A stretch of DNA of 64,000 bases, taken from the NCBI RefSeq assembly GCF_900182705.1, contig NZ_FXTP01000013.1:62001-126000 (forward strand), written 5' to 3'. The number at the start of each line of letters is the position of its first letter. Position 1 is the first letter of the stretch. A program made the position numbers and the translations under genes. Source of the stretch: Gracilimonas mengyeensis. GTDB taxonomy: Bacteria; Bacteroidota; Rhodothermia; Balneolales; Balneolaceae. Below are positions 9,377 through 18,425 of this stretch, piece by piece. Under the pieces are notes generated by a model. It worked only from the letters and a program-made list of their open reading frames with translations. It was not told where the DNA came from and ran no database searches.

Positions 9377-10951
9377 TTAGTGACGGAAATGTCGCTTCCC
9401 GGTAAAAATCATAGCCATATCATGTTCGTTAGCTTTTTCAATGACTTCTTCATCACGAATACTGCCGCCAGGTTGAATGACAGCTGTGGTGCCTGCTTTA
9501 GCGGCAGCTTCAACACCATCTGCAAAAGGGAAGAAAGCATCGGAAGCAATGGCCGAGCCTTTCAATTCCAGCCCTTCTTTATTTGCTTTGGCCACGGCTA
9601 TTTCAGAAGAATCTACCCGGCTGGTTTGGCCTGAGCCAATCCCGAGTGTACGGCCGTCTTTTGCATATACAATAGCATTCGACTTCACATGCCGTACTAC
9701 TTTCCATGCAAACAGGAGATCTTTCAGCTCTTGTTCCGTCGGTTCCCGCTTGGATACCACCTTGAATTGATCAGGGTTTGTTTCCCCAAGGTCTGCATCC
9801 TGTTGTAATAATCCTCCAAAAATAGAACGGAAAGAAGTTGCCTGACCTTCGGAAATGTTCTTCTTTAGCGTGATGAGTCGTCTATTTTTCTTTTGCTGAA
9901 GCAAGGCCAGGGCATCGTCGCTGTAAGAGGGGGCAATAATGATTTCGGTAAAGATCTCGTCGATGGTTTTGGCTGTTTCAACATCCAACTCCTGGTTTAC
10001 TACGATAATACCGCCAAAAGGAGAAACGCGGTCGGTACTAAATGCCTTTTCATAAGCTTCTTTAAGGTTTGCACCAACACCAACGCCGGTAGGAATAGTG
10101 TGCTTAATGATGGCGCAAGCTTGTTCGTTATCTCCAAAATCTGCGATGATATTGAGAGCTGCATCTACATCGAGGTAGTTGTTGTAACTGAGTTGCTTGC
10201 CATGAAAGCAGTCGATGTACGCACTTTGGTCACCATACACTGCAGCTTTTTGATGAGGATTCTCGCCATACCGCAATTCCTGTGAAACGGGCAGGGAGAT
10301 ATTAAACTGGGAGGCTGGCTCTTCTTCAATCAGCTCCGTGAAGTAATTTGAAATGGCTGTGTCATAATCGGCCGTATGGGCAAATGCAGCTTTGGCCAAG
10401 CTTCTGCGGGTATCAAAGGAAACAGCCATTTTCTCTTCCAGTTCTTCTACGAAAGACTCATATTGAGCCGGATCACTTAAAATAGAAACATGCGCAAAGT
10501 TCTTGGCTGCAGCGCGAATCATGGTTGGTCCGCCGATATCAATAAACTCTGTTGCCTCGGCGGGAGTGATTTCAGGATCGGCTACTTTATTTTTAAAGGG
10601 ATAGAGATTTACGACTACCAGTTCGATAGGCTTTATGTCAAGCTTTTCAATTTCGTCCACATCCGGTTGATGAGACGTGCGGGCTAGAATTCCGCCATGT
10701 ACTACAGGGTGCAATGTTTTTACGCGTCCGTCCAGACATTCTTCAAAGCCGGTTATTTCAGAAACGTCTTTGACGGGAATGCCTTCCGCTTTGATAACTT
10801 TTGCGGTACCTCCGGTAGAGATAATTTCAACACCGGCATTATGCAGTGCATTGGCCAATTCCGGTAAACCAGTTTTATCAGAGACGGATATGAGTGCACG
10901 ATTGATTTTGAGGGGAGTATCAGGGAGTGAGGTGAGTGGTTTGAGTGACAC
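9377..10951 (-). CDS. purH: Bifunctional AICAR formyltransferase / IMP cyclohydrolase
   Basis: 524 residues, the family's usual length. It carries out the last two steps of purine synthesis: formylation of AICAR, then ring closure to IMP. The N-terminal MGS-like cyclohydrolase domain (about 15-150) shows ALISVSDKTGL, ISTGGTAKVI and GRVKTLHP. The C-terminal formyltransferase domain shows LRYGENPHQKAA, IKHTIPTGVG, VSPFGGIIVVN and the ending GKRHFRH. It follows purN by 17 bases in the same direction, so the two late formyl-transfer genes form an operon. Confidence 0.97.
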   Translation of the reverse strand: MSLKPLTSLPDTPLKINRALISVSDKTGLPELANALHNAGVEIISTGGTAKVIKAEGIPVKDVSEITGFEECLDGRVKTLHPVVHGGILARTSHQPDVDEIEKLDIKPIELVVVNLYPFKNKVADPEITPAEATEFIDIGGPTMIRAAAKNFAHVSILSDPAQYESFVEELEEKMAVSFDTRRSLAKAAFAHTADYDTAISNYFTELIEEEPASQFNISLPVSQELRYGENPHQKAAVYGDQSAYIDCFHGKQLSYNNYLDVDAALNIIADFGDNEQACAIIKHTIPTGVGVGANLKEAYEKAFSTDRVSPFGGIIVVNQELDVETAKTIDEIFTEIIIAPSYSDDALALLQQKKNRRLITLKKNISEGQATSFRSIFGGLLQQDADLGETNPDQFKVVSKREPTEQELKDLLFAWKVVRHVKSNAIVYAKDGRTLGIGSGQTSRVDSSEIAVAKANKEGLELKGSAIASDAFFPFADGVEAAAKAGTTAVIQPGGSIRDEEVIEKANEHDMAMIFTGKRHFRH

Positions 10952-10968
10952 GTTGGTTAGTCTTTAAT

Positions 10969-11556
10969 TTAGAGGTTTTGAAGATGCTGCTGAATAACAG
11001 CGGGGTATAATTTGTGTTCTTCTTTTAAAATTCTATTGGCCAGCTCTTCCGGCGTATCATCTTTTTTTACCGGAACTTTGGCCTGAGCCAATACCGGGCC
11101 TTCATCAAATGCTTCGGTGACAATGTGTATAGTACAGCCTGATTCTTCTTCTCCAGCTTCAAGTACTGCCCGGTGTACATGTATTCCATAAAATCCTTTT
11201 CCTCCGTACTTAGGCAACAGGGCAGGGTGGATATTCAAAATCCGATTCGGGTAAGCCTGGATCATTTGCTTGGGGATCTTTTTAAGATAACCGGCAAGCA
11301 CCACGAGATCCGCATTCCATTTTTCGAGTTGTTTTATAAGGTGGGTGGCAAAATCCTGTTCTGAAGAAAAATCAGTAGGAGGTATTATTTTTACGGGGAT
11401 AGAATGCTTTTTGGCCCGTTCAATTGAGCCAATATCCTTTTTATTGGTGATAAGTCCGCTAATGCGGGCATTCAAATGACCGCTTTCGGCTGCATCAATA
11501 ATAGCTTGAAAGTTGGTGCCCGATCCGGAGGCAAAAACGACGATGTTCTTTTTCAA
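10969..11556 (-). CDS. purN: Phosphoribosylglycinamide formyltransferase (PurN)
   Basis: 195 residues if started at the TTG at 11554-11556 (M-KKNIVVFASGSGTNF), which gives the normal PurN length. The frame stays open to an ATG at 11760. Those 68 extra codons resemble no PurN and run through a double palindromic repeat (11691-11720), so I reject that start. Catalytic residues are present: Asn and His in NIHPALLP and Asp in DEGPVLAQ. The enzyme transfers formyl from 10-formyl-THF to GAR. It sits directly upstream of purH. The start codon is inferred; the function is firm. Confidence 0.92.
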   Translation of the reverse strand: MKKNIVVFASGSGTNFQAIIDAAESGHLNARISGLITNKKDIGSIERAKKHSIPVKIIPPTDFSSEQDFATHLIKQLEKWNADLVVLAGYLKKIPKQMIQAYPNRILNIHPALLPKYGGKGFYGIHVHRAVLEAGEEESGCTIHIVTEAFDEGPVLAQAKVPVKKDDTPEELANRILKEEHKLYPAVIQQHLQNL

Positions 11557-11690
11557 AAGAGAGTTGTTTTTAGCGATACCTGATAGGGCGAAGAAGATAA
11601 CAAATGTTTGGCTGGGATAAAGCGGTTTATTTGATAAATAAAGTAGTTTGTAAAATTGGGCTTTCGTTAACGGATTTATTGGTCCCAGCC

Positions 11691-11720
11691 CAGGGTTTAA
11701 AACCCTGCACTTTAAGTGCA
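11691..11720. repeat. Double perfect palindrome upstream of purN
   Basis: Two adjoining palindromes: CAGGGTTT-A-AAACCCTG (11691-11707) and TGCACTT-T-AAGTGCA (11706-11720). Related small palindromes (GGGACT-ttc-AGTCCC at 11940-11954 and CCCTG...CAGGG at 11963-11984) occur inside the repeat at 11764. They belong to the dispersed intergenic palindromes of this genome. They lie upstream of the chosen purN start and argue against a longer PurN. Confidence 0.7.
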
Positions 11721-11763
11721 GAACTTTAGTATTTCGAAAGAATCTAAACGCTGATTGCATGGG

Positions 11764-11998
11764 GTCATTCAGAAGCTACCGCTGAAGAACCTTAGCCAGA
11801 AAACATTTGCCAACCTGCCATCAGCAACAGCGCTTGAGCCGAAGGAAATATAGTTCAGGGAATTGGTTAAAGAAGCTGCTCCGCAAAATGCAAGGTCCAT
11901 CGGGGGGACCCTCTGGATGACTGGGAGGATGGAGAGACCGGGACTTTCAGTCCCTAACCAAACCCCTGAACTTTCAGTGCAGGGTGGTTTATTTATTG
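11764..11998 (+). repeat. Intergenic repeat, long copy B
   Basis: Diverged second copy of the element at 1568-1771: it begins GTCATTCAGA, then GAAGAACCTTAG, GCTTGAGCC, TATAGTTCAGG, AATTGGTT and ends GGGTGGTTTATTT. It carries an additional internal block with two small palindromes (11940-11984). The apparent protein on the minus strand here (11769-12065) is a by-product of the repeat. No gene is supported in 11557-12318. Confidence 0.7.
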
Positions 11999-12318
11999 GT
12001 TTCCAATATAAGATAAGGTCGGGACGTCCCGCTGGGACTTGGCTATTTGGTGTTTGTTTCACCATGGGTTAAAGCCGCGTGGCTATATTCGTACATCCCT
12101 ACGGGATTATTGGAAGATAAGAATCCTACTAAAAGATGAGTTTGTTTATTGAGGGGAGAGGATGGGAAAATATGCAACGTATAGTCCCGGCAGGGACGGC
12201 CGGTTGTAGCCCCGCAGTTTACTCCGGGTTCATGAACGGTTAGATATGTAAATCCAATAGGGATGACCCAGCGCCAACAAACGAAACCTCCACCGATACA
12301 ATGCTCCTCTAAACAAAC

Positions 12319-13407
12319 CTATCCCGGCGGACTTCCGCTTTGGCTTACATCCCGCCGGAAAACCTGGTAATTATTGAAGCTCCAGCTTAACTGGGTGATG
12401 GTAATTTTGATTACGGTTGCAATGGGGATGGCAATGAGCATCCCTAAAATCCCGGCTGTTTCTGCCCCCACTAAAATGATGAATAAAATGGCCACCGGGT
12501 GCATATCAGCCGATCTTGAGAAAAGCATAGGCTGAAATATCAGGTTATCCAGCAATTGCACAATCAGTATTGCAAGGATACAAGCAGCCACTAAAGAGAA
12601 ATTCCCGGTTTCAATTATGGATACGATAATGGATAGAATGTAGCCCAGCACGGGACCGAAGTAGGGGATGGTATTTGCCAAGCCAACTGCGATACCTACC
12701 GACATAGAGTTTTCAAGTCCGGCAATACTGAGGGTAGCCCAGGATGAAAGGGCCACGAGAAAACTTTGTAGCAATACGCTCCGGAAATACAAGCTTAATC
12801 GCTGCTCGATTTTATCGATTACGGTAAGAGTGGTTTCGAAGTATTTGTTGGGAACCATTTGCAAGAGATCGCGACGAATTTTGCTGCCATCTTTCAAAAA
12901 GAAGAAAGCTGCAAAGGGAACTACCAGAACGGCAGAAAAGATGCTGGTAAAGATACTTAGTGCATCACTCACTACCGCTGAAATCTGGTTGATATTAAAA
13001 AGTTCATTGAAAGCCAGGGTCACATTTTCTTCCAGGAATCCGTCAGGTATAAATTCAAACCGATTGGTAAGCTGATTCTCAATTCTGATAACAATCTCAC
13101 GGATATTCTCCAGACTTAGCTGCGCGGTAAGTTCTGCCATCTGTCCGGCAACAATGGGTATCACGCTGGTGGAAATAAAAACCAGGATGAGAATTACGGT
13201 GGCCAAGATAAGGGTGATCCCAAAAGTACGGTTAAGCCCTGCTGCTTCAAGTCGGTTTGCAAAAGGATCCAATACATAACTTAGAATCATGGCCAGTACC
13301 AGGAAAACCACCAGGTTCGAGTAGTTATACAGAATGAGCAGTGCCACAGAAATGGCTGCTAATCCGATGATAAAACGTACAACACGGTCCAGCGTAATAT
13401 TCTTCAT
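12319..13407 (-). CDS. AI-2E family (PerM/YdiK-type) membrane permease
   Basis: 362 residues with about eight membrane segments and the family layout: two N-terminal segments, a long amphipathic middle (about 75-160), then a C-terminal cluster with IAVGLANTIPYFGPVLGY and LLDNLIFQPMLFS. Members are named for a putative autoinducer-2 exporter, but most have no proven substrate and some act in ion or osmotic balance. The start codon overlaps the recX stop by 4 bases. Substrate not predictable. Confidence 0.85.
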   Translation of the reverse strand: MKNITLDRVVRFIIGLAAISVALLILYNYSNLVVFLVLAMILSYVLDPFANRLEAAGLNRTFGITLILATVILILVFISTSVIPIVAGQMAELTAQLSLENIREIVIRIENQLTNRFEFIPDGFLEENVTLAFNELFNINQISAVVSDALSIFTSIFSAVLVVPFAAFFFLKDGSKIRRDLLQMVPNKYFETTLTVIDKIEQRLSLYFRSVLLQSFLVALSSWATLSIAGLENSMSVGIAVGLANTIPYFGPVLGYILSIIVSIIETGNFSLVAACILAILIVQLLDNLIFQPMLFSRSADMHPVAILFIILVGAETAGILGMLIAIPIATVIKITITQLSWSFNNYQVFRRDVSQSGSPPG

Positions 13408-14099
13408 TCTTCGATGATTCCTAAAAGTTCATCCATGTATTTCATGATGTATTCCGAATCATACCCTTTTCGCATGAAATAGTCGAATAACTTTTTTTTA
13501 CGCTTTTCCGGTTCGGCACGCTGGTACTTTCGTTTCTTTTTTTGCACCAGTTCAATCATGCTTTCCCGAATGTCATCCTCATCAAAAACCTGTTGTAGTA
13601 CTTGTTCAGCTACCGGCTTAGATACACCTTTTTTAAACAGTTGCGTTCGAATTTTGTAGGGGCCCCAGTTATTGAATTCAAATTTGTCTGAAGCATATTT
13701 CACGGCAAACTTGCGGTCATCGATGTATTCCTTTTGTTCAAACTCATCCAAAAGGGTATCTATAAAATTTCCCTTATATCCCTTTTTGTATGCCTTGTCG
13801 CGCAACTCTTTACGGGAATGGTCTCGACGTGATAGTAGACGGAAAAAGTATTCCCTAGCAGCCCATTGCTCTTCGGCTTCAACGATTTCCCAAAACAAAG
13901 AAGGCGTTATTTCAACGCCTTTCTTTAAGCTCAGATTAGTAAGGGTAGATTCAGATATTCCAATCAGAAACTGGTTATCCACAAAAAGAGAAAACCTGTG
14001 ACTATTTTTCTTCTGAACCTGTATGTCAGAAACAGGGGCAGGGAGAAGCTGAACGGCCTCTTCCTGCTTTTCCTCTTTCGACTTTCGTTTAGTCTTCAC
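13404..14099 (-). CDS. recX: RecX, regulator of RecA
   Basis: 231 residues from a GTG at 14097-14099 that overlaps the recA stop codon. The frame is open further upstream to 14303, but that part lies inside recA in another frame and does not look like protein. Tandem three-helix RecX repeats are visible: [43 protein letters not shown]-like and [18 protein letters not shown] segments. RecX caps RecA filaments and limits recombinase activity. A charged Lys/Glu N-terminal tail precedes the core. The recA-recX overlap is the classical arrangement. Confidence 0.88.
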   Translation of the reverse strand: MKTKRKSKEEKQEEAVQLLPAPVSDIQVQKKNSHRFSLFVDNQFLIGISESTLTNLSLKKGVEITPSLFWEIVEAEEQWAAREYFFRLLSRRDHSRKELRDKAYKKGYKGNFIDTLLDEFEQKEYIDDRKFAVKYASDKFEFNNWGPYKIRTQLFKKGVSKPVAEQVLQQVFDEDDIRESMIELVQKKKRKYQRAEPEKRKKKLFDYFMRKGYDSEYIMKYMDELLGIIEE

Positions 14100-15156
14100 C
14101 TTTCTTGTCTTTTTCTTTGTCCTTTTTCTTGTCGTCGTCTTCCATATCCAGCTCTTCTTCCAGCTCACCGCGTAGCTTGGCCCGTACTTTCTCTTCAATC
14201 TTGTTGGTGAGCTCTTCATCCTCTTCGAGGAACTGCATAGCTGCATCTGATCCCTGTCCAATGGGCTCGCCACCGTAACGGAACCAGCTGCCTCGTTTCT
14301 CAATGATATCGTACTCTACGGCAAGATCCAGAATCTCAGAAAGCTTGGAGATTCCCTTTCCATACATAATGTTGAACTCGACCACCTTGAAAGGAGGGGC
14401 CACCTTGTTCTTGGCGATCTTCACTTTGGTTCGGTTACCAATCACCTCGTCGCCTTTTTTGATGGAACCAATGCGGCGGATGTCAATCCGGACGGAGGAA
14501 TAAAATTTGAGGGCACGTCCACCGGTAGTGGTTTCAGGATTCCCAAACATCACCCCGATTTTCTCACGAACCTGGTTAATAAAGATACAGGAGGTGCGGC
14601 TCTTGTTGATGATACCGGTAATCTTACGCATGGCTTGTGACATCAGACGGGCTTGGAGTCCCATGTGCGAATCTCCCATTTCACCTTCGAGCTCAGCACG
14701 TGGTACCAGGGCGGCAACGGAGTCAACCACTACTACATCCAGGGCACCGGAGCGAATCAGCGTTTCGGTGATTTCAAGCGCCTGTTCACCGTTATCAGGC
14801 TGTGAAACTAAAAGCTCTTCCACATTGATGCCCAGTGCTTTAGCGTATCTTGGGTCAAAGGCGTGCTCGGCATCGATGAAGGCTGCATAGCCTCCCTGCT
14901 TTTGTGCCTGGGCAATCACCTGAAGTGCCAGGGTGGTTTTACCACTGGCCTCAGGACCGTAGATTTCCGTTACCCGTCCCCGGGGAATGCCTTGTACGCC
15001 AAGAGCATAATCAACCATGATGGAACCGGTGGATATCACGTCAATATCCTGTACAGCTTCAGCCCCCAGCCGCATGATAGTGCCTTTGCCATGTTGTTTT
15101 TCAATTTGCCCGACGGCCATATCAAGGGCTTTTTGTCTGTCTTTTGAGTCTGCCAT
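14089..15156 (-). CDS. recA: RecA recombinase
   Basis: 355 residues. Walker A GPEASGKT (67-74), Walker B-like [22 protein letters not shown], the RecA signature [13 protein letters not shown] and DNA-binding loops ([28 protein letters not shown]) are all present. It forms the nucleoprotein filament for homologous recombination and the SOS response. The C-terminal tail is unusually rich in alternating Lys and Asp/Glu (about 325-355). A candidate -7 box lies at 15339-15346. Confidence 0.98.
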   Translation of the reverse strand: MADSKDRQKALDMAVGQIEKQHGKGTIMRLGAEAVQDIDVISTGSIMVDYALGVQGIPRGRVTEIYGPEASGKTTLALQVIAQAQKQGGYAAFIDAEHAFDPRYAKALGINVEELLVSQPDNGEQALEITETLIRSGALDVVVVDSVAALVPRAELEGEMGDSHMGLQARLMSQAMRKITGIINKSRTSCIFINQVREKIGVMFGNPETTTGGRALKFYSSVRIDIRRIGSIKKGDEVIGNRTKVKIAKNKVAPPFKVVEFNIMYGKGISKLSEILDLAVEYDIIEKRGSWFRYGGEPIGQGSDAAMQFLEEDEELTNKIEEKVRAKLRGELEEELDMEDDDKKKDKEKDKKGED

Positions 15157-15852
15157 GAGTGTTCGTATTTTTTGGTTTGTATTCTAAATTTTTTTGGAAA
15201 AACCTGACCCACAGTATCTATAATGGACAGGGGCTGTAGATTCAACGCTTCCTCTAAAGAAGCTGTCATGTATTACAGAAAACAATAAATTCTTTCAGGT
15301 GAAGTATCTTTTACCCTGATGATGTTCATTAACATGCGCAAATATAAGGGCTGGGAGTGACACATGATGTCACCCTTTTTGGGACACACATAAATATATG
15401 TTCGATATATGTAATTGACAAATGCCATTTTTGGTGGTCAATCTATTTACTTCAAAGAGGTGAGTGTTATAAGTAAGAGCGATTGTAATTGAATTCCTTA
15501 CAAAAAAAGATGTTTTTAACTTTCAATAAATGCCGGTGTAGGTTCCCAGCGTAGGTTAATTTTTGCAAGTCGAGATTAATTCCCAGCCATTGAAGTTGAT
15601 AAAGTTCGATTGGTCTAAAGCCTGTAAATTTGAATCGAAATATTGTGATTTTTAAACTCTAAAGAGCATCGCAGTCTGAAGATCAGGTAAGTAAAGGTTA
15701 AAGTGTTTATTTACTTTATGCCAATAAGTTATCTGCTTTATATAATGGTAAATTTAGATGGGAAAATGACCAATTGTTTAAAATAATTTTCTGCGGCTTA
15801 TATGATCTAAAATGAAATAGCGATAATTTTATATTTCACAAATAGCTTTCCA
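15157..15852. other. Long AT-rich non-coding gap upstream of recA
   Basis: About 700 bases between the divergent recA and GNAT/ATP-grasp genes, with no convincing reading frame. It holds a hairpin (GTGACA-CATGA-TGTCAC, 15357-15373) flanked by GGG and CCCTTTTT, a candidate promoter box (15339-15346) for recA, and ATATAT-rich dyads near 15392-15411. No known RNA family is recognised. Confidence 0.5.
15339..15346 (-). promoter_or_regulatory. Candidate -7 promoter element for recA
   Basis: On the minus strand the octamer TATATTTG fits the Bacteroidota -7 consensus TAnnTTTG. It lies 183 bases before the recA start and shares the 10-mer CGCAAATATA (plus strand) with the one before the Na+/phosphate symporter. 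No TTG at the expected -33 spacing is seen, so the call is weak. Confidence 0.35.
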
Positions 15853-17823
15853 ATGGATGTAATGTTAAGACGGTCGGTTCCAGCCGATCTGGATTTTTTG
15901 GTAGAACTTGAGCGCAAAGCTTTCCCCTCATATCAACAAAGTAGCCGTCGGACGCTGGCGTTAAGCCTTCGAAGTAGCTTCCAGCAGGTGTGGGTAGCAG
16001 AGGCAAAAGTTGATGGCGACAGGAAGGCTGTGGGCAGTCTGGTGCTGTATCACTATAAACGAAGCATACGTATTTTCTCCGTGGTCGTAGATCCGGATTA
16101 TCAGGGCCAAGGTATTGGCATCTTGTTATTAAGAAAGGCTGAGGAAGCAGCCACTGAAAGAGGAGCCGAGCGTATTTCACTGGAAGTTAGCGCAAGCAAT
16201 GCCAAACTGGTAGAGTGGTACAAAAAGGAAGGATTTGAAGTCCAGGATCAGTTGAAAGATTATTACGACTGGGGCAAGGACGGATATCGAATGGTTAAAA
16301 AGCTTCTGACCGTAGATGTACGGGCTCGTAACCGCCTTGCCAATGTGATTGTAGTTGATACCCCTAAGGAGTGGGGGCTGGCTCTTGAGAACGTGGAGGT
16401 GATTTCGTCAGAAGATTACACCTCTAATAAAAACTCATATTCAGAAAGGGCGCTCCGGGTGTTTAACTTGTGTAATTCCTATCGATATCAGAGTATGGGC
16501 TATTACGTATCTTTACTGGCTTCGGCGAGAGAGCACCGGGCGATTCCAAGCGTGACCACCATTCGGGATTTTAAGGATATTGGAGTGATCCGTCTCATTG
16601 CGGATGAGATTGATGAAGTCATCCAAAAAAGCCTTCAAAAAATATCAGGGAATAAGTTTTCGCTGAATATTTACTTTTCAAAAACATTAGATCCTTCTTT
16701 TAAATCATTGGGGCATAGTTTGTACCAGATGTTTGAGGCTCCCCTCATTAAGGTGGATTTCGAGAAAAATGGAAAATGGGAGATCAGGAAAATCACCCCT
16801 TTAAGTTTGAATAAAGTAGAGTTAAAAGACCGGCAACTGATACAGGAGCTGGCCCGGGAATATTTCAAAACCAAACGTTTTCAGCGCCAAAAACTTAAGA
16901 ACTACCGCTATTACCTGGCGGTACTGGTAGACCCAAATGAGGAGAATCCACCCTCCGATAAAAAAGGGTTGAAACAATTTGAGGCGGCCGCAGAAAAGCT
17001 GGATATCTATACCGAGTATATTACCAAAAATGATCACAACCGCCTGGCAGAATTTGATGCGCTGTTTATCCGAGAGACCACCAATGTAAATAATCACACC
17101 TATCAAATAGCCCGTAAAGCCTACGCCGAAGGCTTGGCGGTCATCGACGATCCATGGTCAATCTTGAGATGTTCTAACAAAGTGTACCTGTATGAGCGGC
17201 TTAAAACAAATAACATCCCGACCCCTAAAACCCAGGTGTTTTATAAGGGAAATCTGAAATCATATGATCTGTATAACCTTAGTTACCCCATGATCTTAAA
17301 ACAGCCAGACAGTGCCTTCTCTCTGGGTGTTACAAAAGTGAAAAACAGCCATGAGATGAAGGAATCATTGCAGCGGTTATTTGGGGGATCAGATTTGGTG
17401 CTGGGCCAGGAATTCATGCCTTCCGATTATGACTGGCGTATAGGCGTGCTTGATAAAAAACCACTTTTTGCCTGCAAATATTTTATGGCTCCGGGACACT
17501 GGCAGATTTATAACTGGCAAGGTTCAAAAGAGATGCAAACCGGTGATGCACTCACACTGCCGATTGAGGAAGTTCCATCTAAAGTAATTCAAATAGCTTG
17601 CAAAGCAGCCGGTTTAATGGGGGATGGATTATATGGGGTAGATTTAAAAATGGTAGGTGATAAAGTATATGTGATCGAAGTAAATGATAATCCCAATGTT
17701 GATTTTGGTATTGAAGACAAAGTGCTTGGCAGCGAGTTATACCAGCGGATCGTTCAGTCACTGGTTAACCGGATAGAAATGAATCGTAATATTGAGCGTT
17801 TTGTGAGTGCAGAGCCGGATTAA
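15853..17823 (+). CDS. GNAT acetyltransferase fused to RLAN and RimK-like ATP-grasp ligase
   Basis: 656 residues, three parts. Residues 1-150 are a GNAT domain with the acetyl-CoA loop VVVDPDYQGQGIGILLL. About 160-350 matches the RLAN type found before RimK-like ATP-grasp enzymes. About 440-640 is the ATP-grasp core (ILKQPDSAFSLG near 482; metal residues in VIEVNDNPN near 612). Together they suggest ATP-dependent peptide or amide bond formation with N-acetylation of substrate or product, similar in logic to N-acetylglutaminylglutamine synthetase. The asparagine-synthase-like partner of that pathway is not adjacent. It is alone in its direction except for the small DUF1761 gene downstream. Domains firm, substrate unknown. 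Confidence 0.85.
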   Translation: MDVMLRRSVPADLDFLVELERKAFPSYQQSSRRTLALSLRSSFQQVWVAEAKVDGDRKAVGSLVLYHYKRSIRIFSVVVDPDYQGQGIGILLLRKAEEAATERGAERISLEVSASNAKLVEWYKKEGFEVQDQLKDYYDWGKDGYRMVKKLLTVDVRARNRLANVIVVDTPKEWGLALENVEVISSEDYTSNKNSYSERALRVFNLCNSYRYQSMGYYVSLLASAREHRAIPSVTTIRDFKDIGVIRLIADEIDEVIQKSLQKISGNKFSLNIYFSKTLDPSFKSLGHSLYQMFEAPLIKVDFEKNGKWEIRKITPLSLNKVELKDRQLIQELAREYFKTKRFQRQKLKNYRYYLAVLVDPNEENPPSDKKGLKQFEAAAEKLDIYTEYITKNDHNRLAEFDALFIRETTNVNNHTYQIARKAYAEGLAVIDDPWSILRCSNKVYLYERLKTNNIPTPKTQVFYKGNLKSYDLYNLSYPMILKQPDSAFSLGVTKVKNSHEMKESLQRLFGGSDLVLGQEFMPSDYDWRIGVLDKKPLFACKYFMAPGHWQIYNWQGSKEMQTGDALTLPIEEVPSKVIQIACKAAGLMGDGLYGVDLKMVGDKVYVIEVNDNPNVDFGIEDKVLGSELYQRIVQSLVNRIEMNRNIERFVSAEPD

Positions 17824-17965
17824 AATGTTTTTTAAAAATCGTGAAAATAATAAGGCAAACTACCGCCTGTTGTAGCTATTCAATTTATTTTGTTAATTCC
17901 CTGAAGCCCATCAATTAAGCTGAATAAGATGGGGAATAAATAATAACAATATGGGGGGAATAAAT

Positions 17966-18364
17966 ATGGAAGCAGTGACAATTAATTGGTTGGCTGTACT
18001 GGCGGCAACTTTGGTAGGTTTTGCTGTTGGCTTTGTTTGGTATGGATGGCTTTTCAAAAAAGCATGGATGAATGCAGTTGGAATAACTGAAGAGGAAGTA
18101 GCCAAGGGTAATATGGCCAAGATTTCAGGCCTTACGTTTCTGTTTCAGTTTATCATGGCTTATTGTTTGGCTATGTTTTTTGGCAATGAAGTACAGGCAG
18201 GTACCGGGGCTTTCTACGGTTTCCTGACTGGTTTCGGCTGGGTAGCAACTGCCTTGGGAGTGAACGCCTTGTATGAACAGAAATCCTGGAAATACATCGG
18301 CATAAATGGCGGCTTCTGGATCGTGGTTTTTACTTTGATGGGGCTCATCATCGGCGCCTGGTAG
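17966..18364 (+). CDS. DUF1761 family small membrane protein
   Basis: 132 residues from the ATG at 17966, which is preceded by a GGGGGGAA ribosome-binding sequence. An earlier in-frame ATG (17951) would place that sequence inside the gene. Four membrane segments are visible, and the family pattern is clear (INWLAVLAATLVGFAVGFVWYG; GAFYGFLTGFGWVATALGVN; YIGINGGFW). The function of DUF1761 is unknown. It converges on the histidine kinase at 18426. Confidence 0.85.
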   Translation: MEAVTINWLAVLAATLVGFAVGFVWYGWLFKKAWMNAVGITEEEVAKGNMAKISGLTFLFQFIMAYCLAMFFGNEVQAGTGAFYGFLTGFGWVATALGVNALYEQKSWKYIGINGGFWIVVFTLMGLIIGAW

Positions 18365-18425
18365 CTTAAGCGTTCAGGTACTCAGAGTAAGATTGGTTAA
18401 GTATACAGAGAAGTCAATGGTTGCT

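Noticed and set aside
11557-11760. 68-codon N-terminal extension of purN
   Set aside because: No similarity to PurN; it runs through the double palindrome at 11691-11720, while a TTG at 11556 gives the normal enzyme.
11769-12065. 98-residue minus-strand reading frame
   Set aside because: It is the translation of the GTCATTC repeat, including its palindromes; no protein-like features.
14100-14303. Long N-terminal extension of recX
   Set aside because: Lies entirely inside recA in another frame and has odd composition; a GTG overlapping the recA stop gives a normal RecX.
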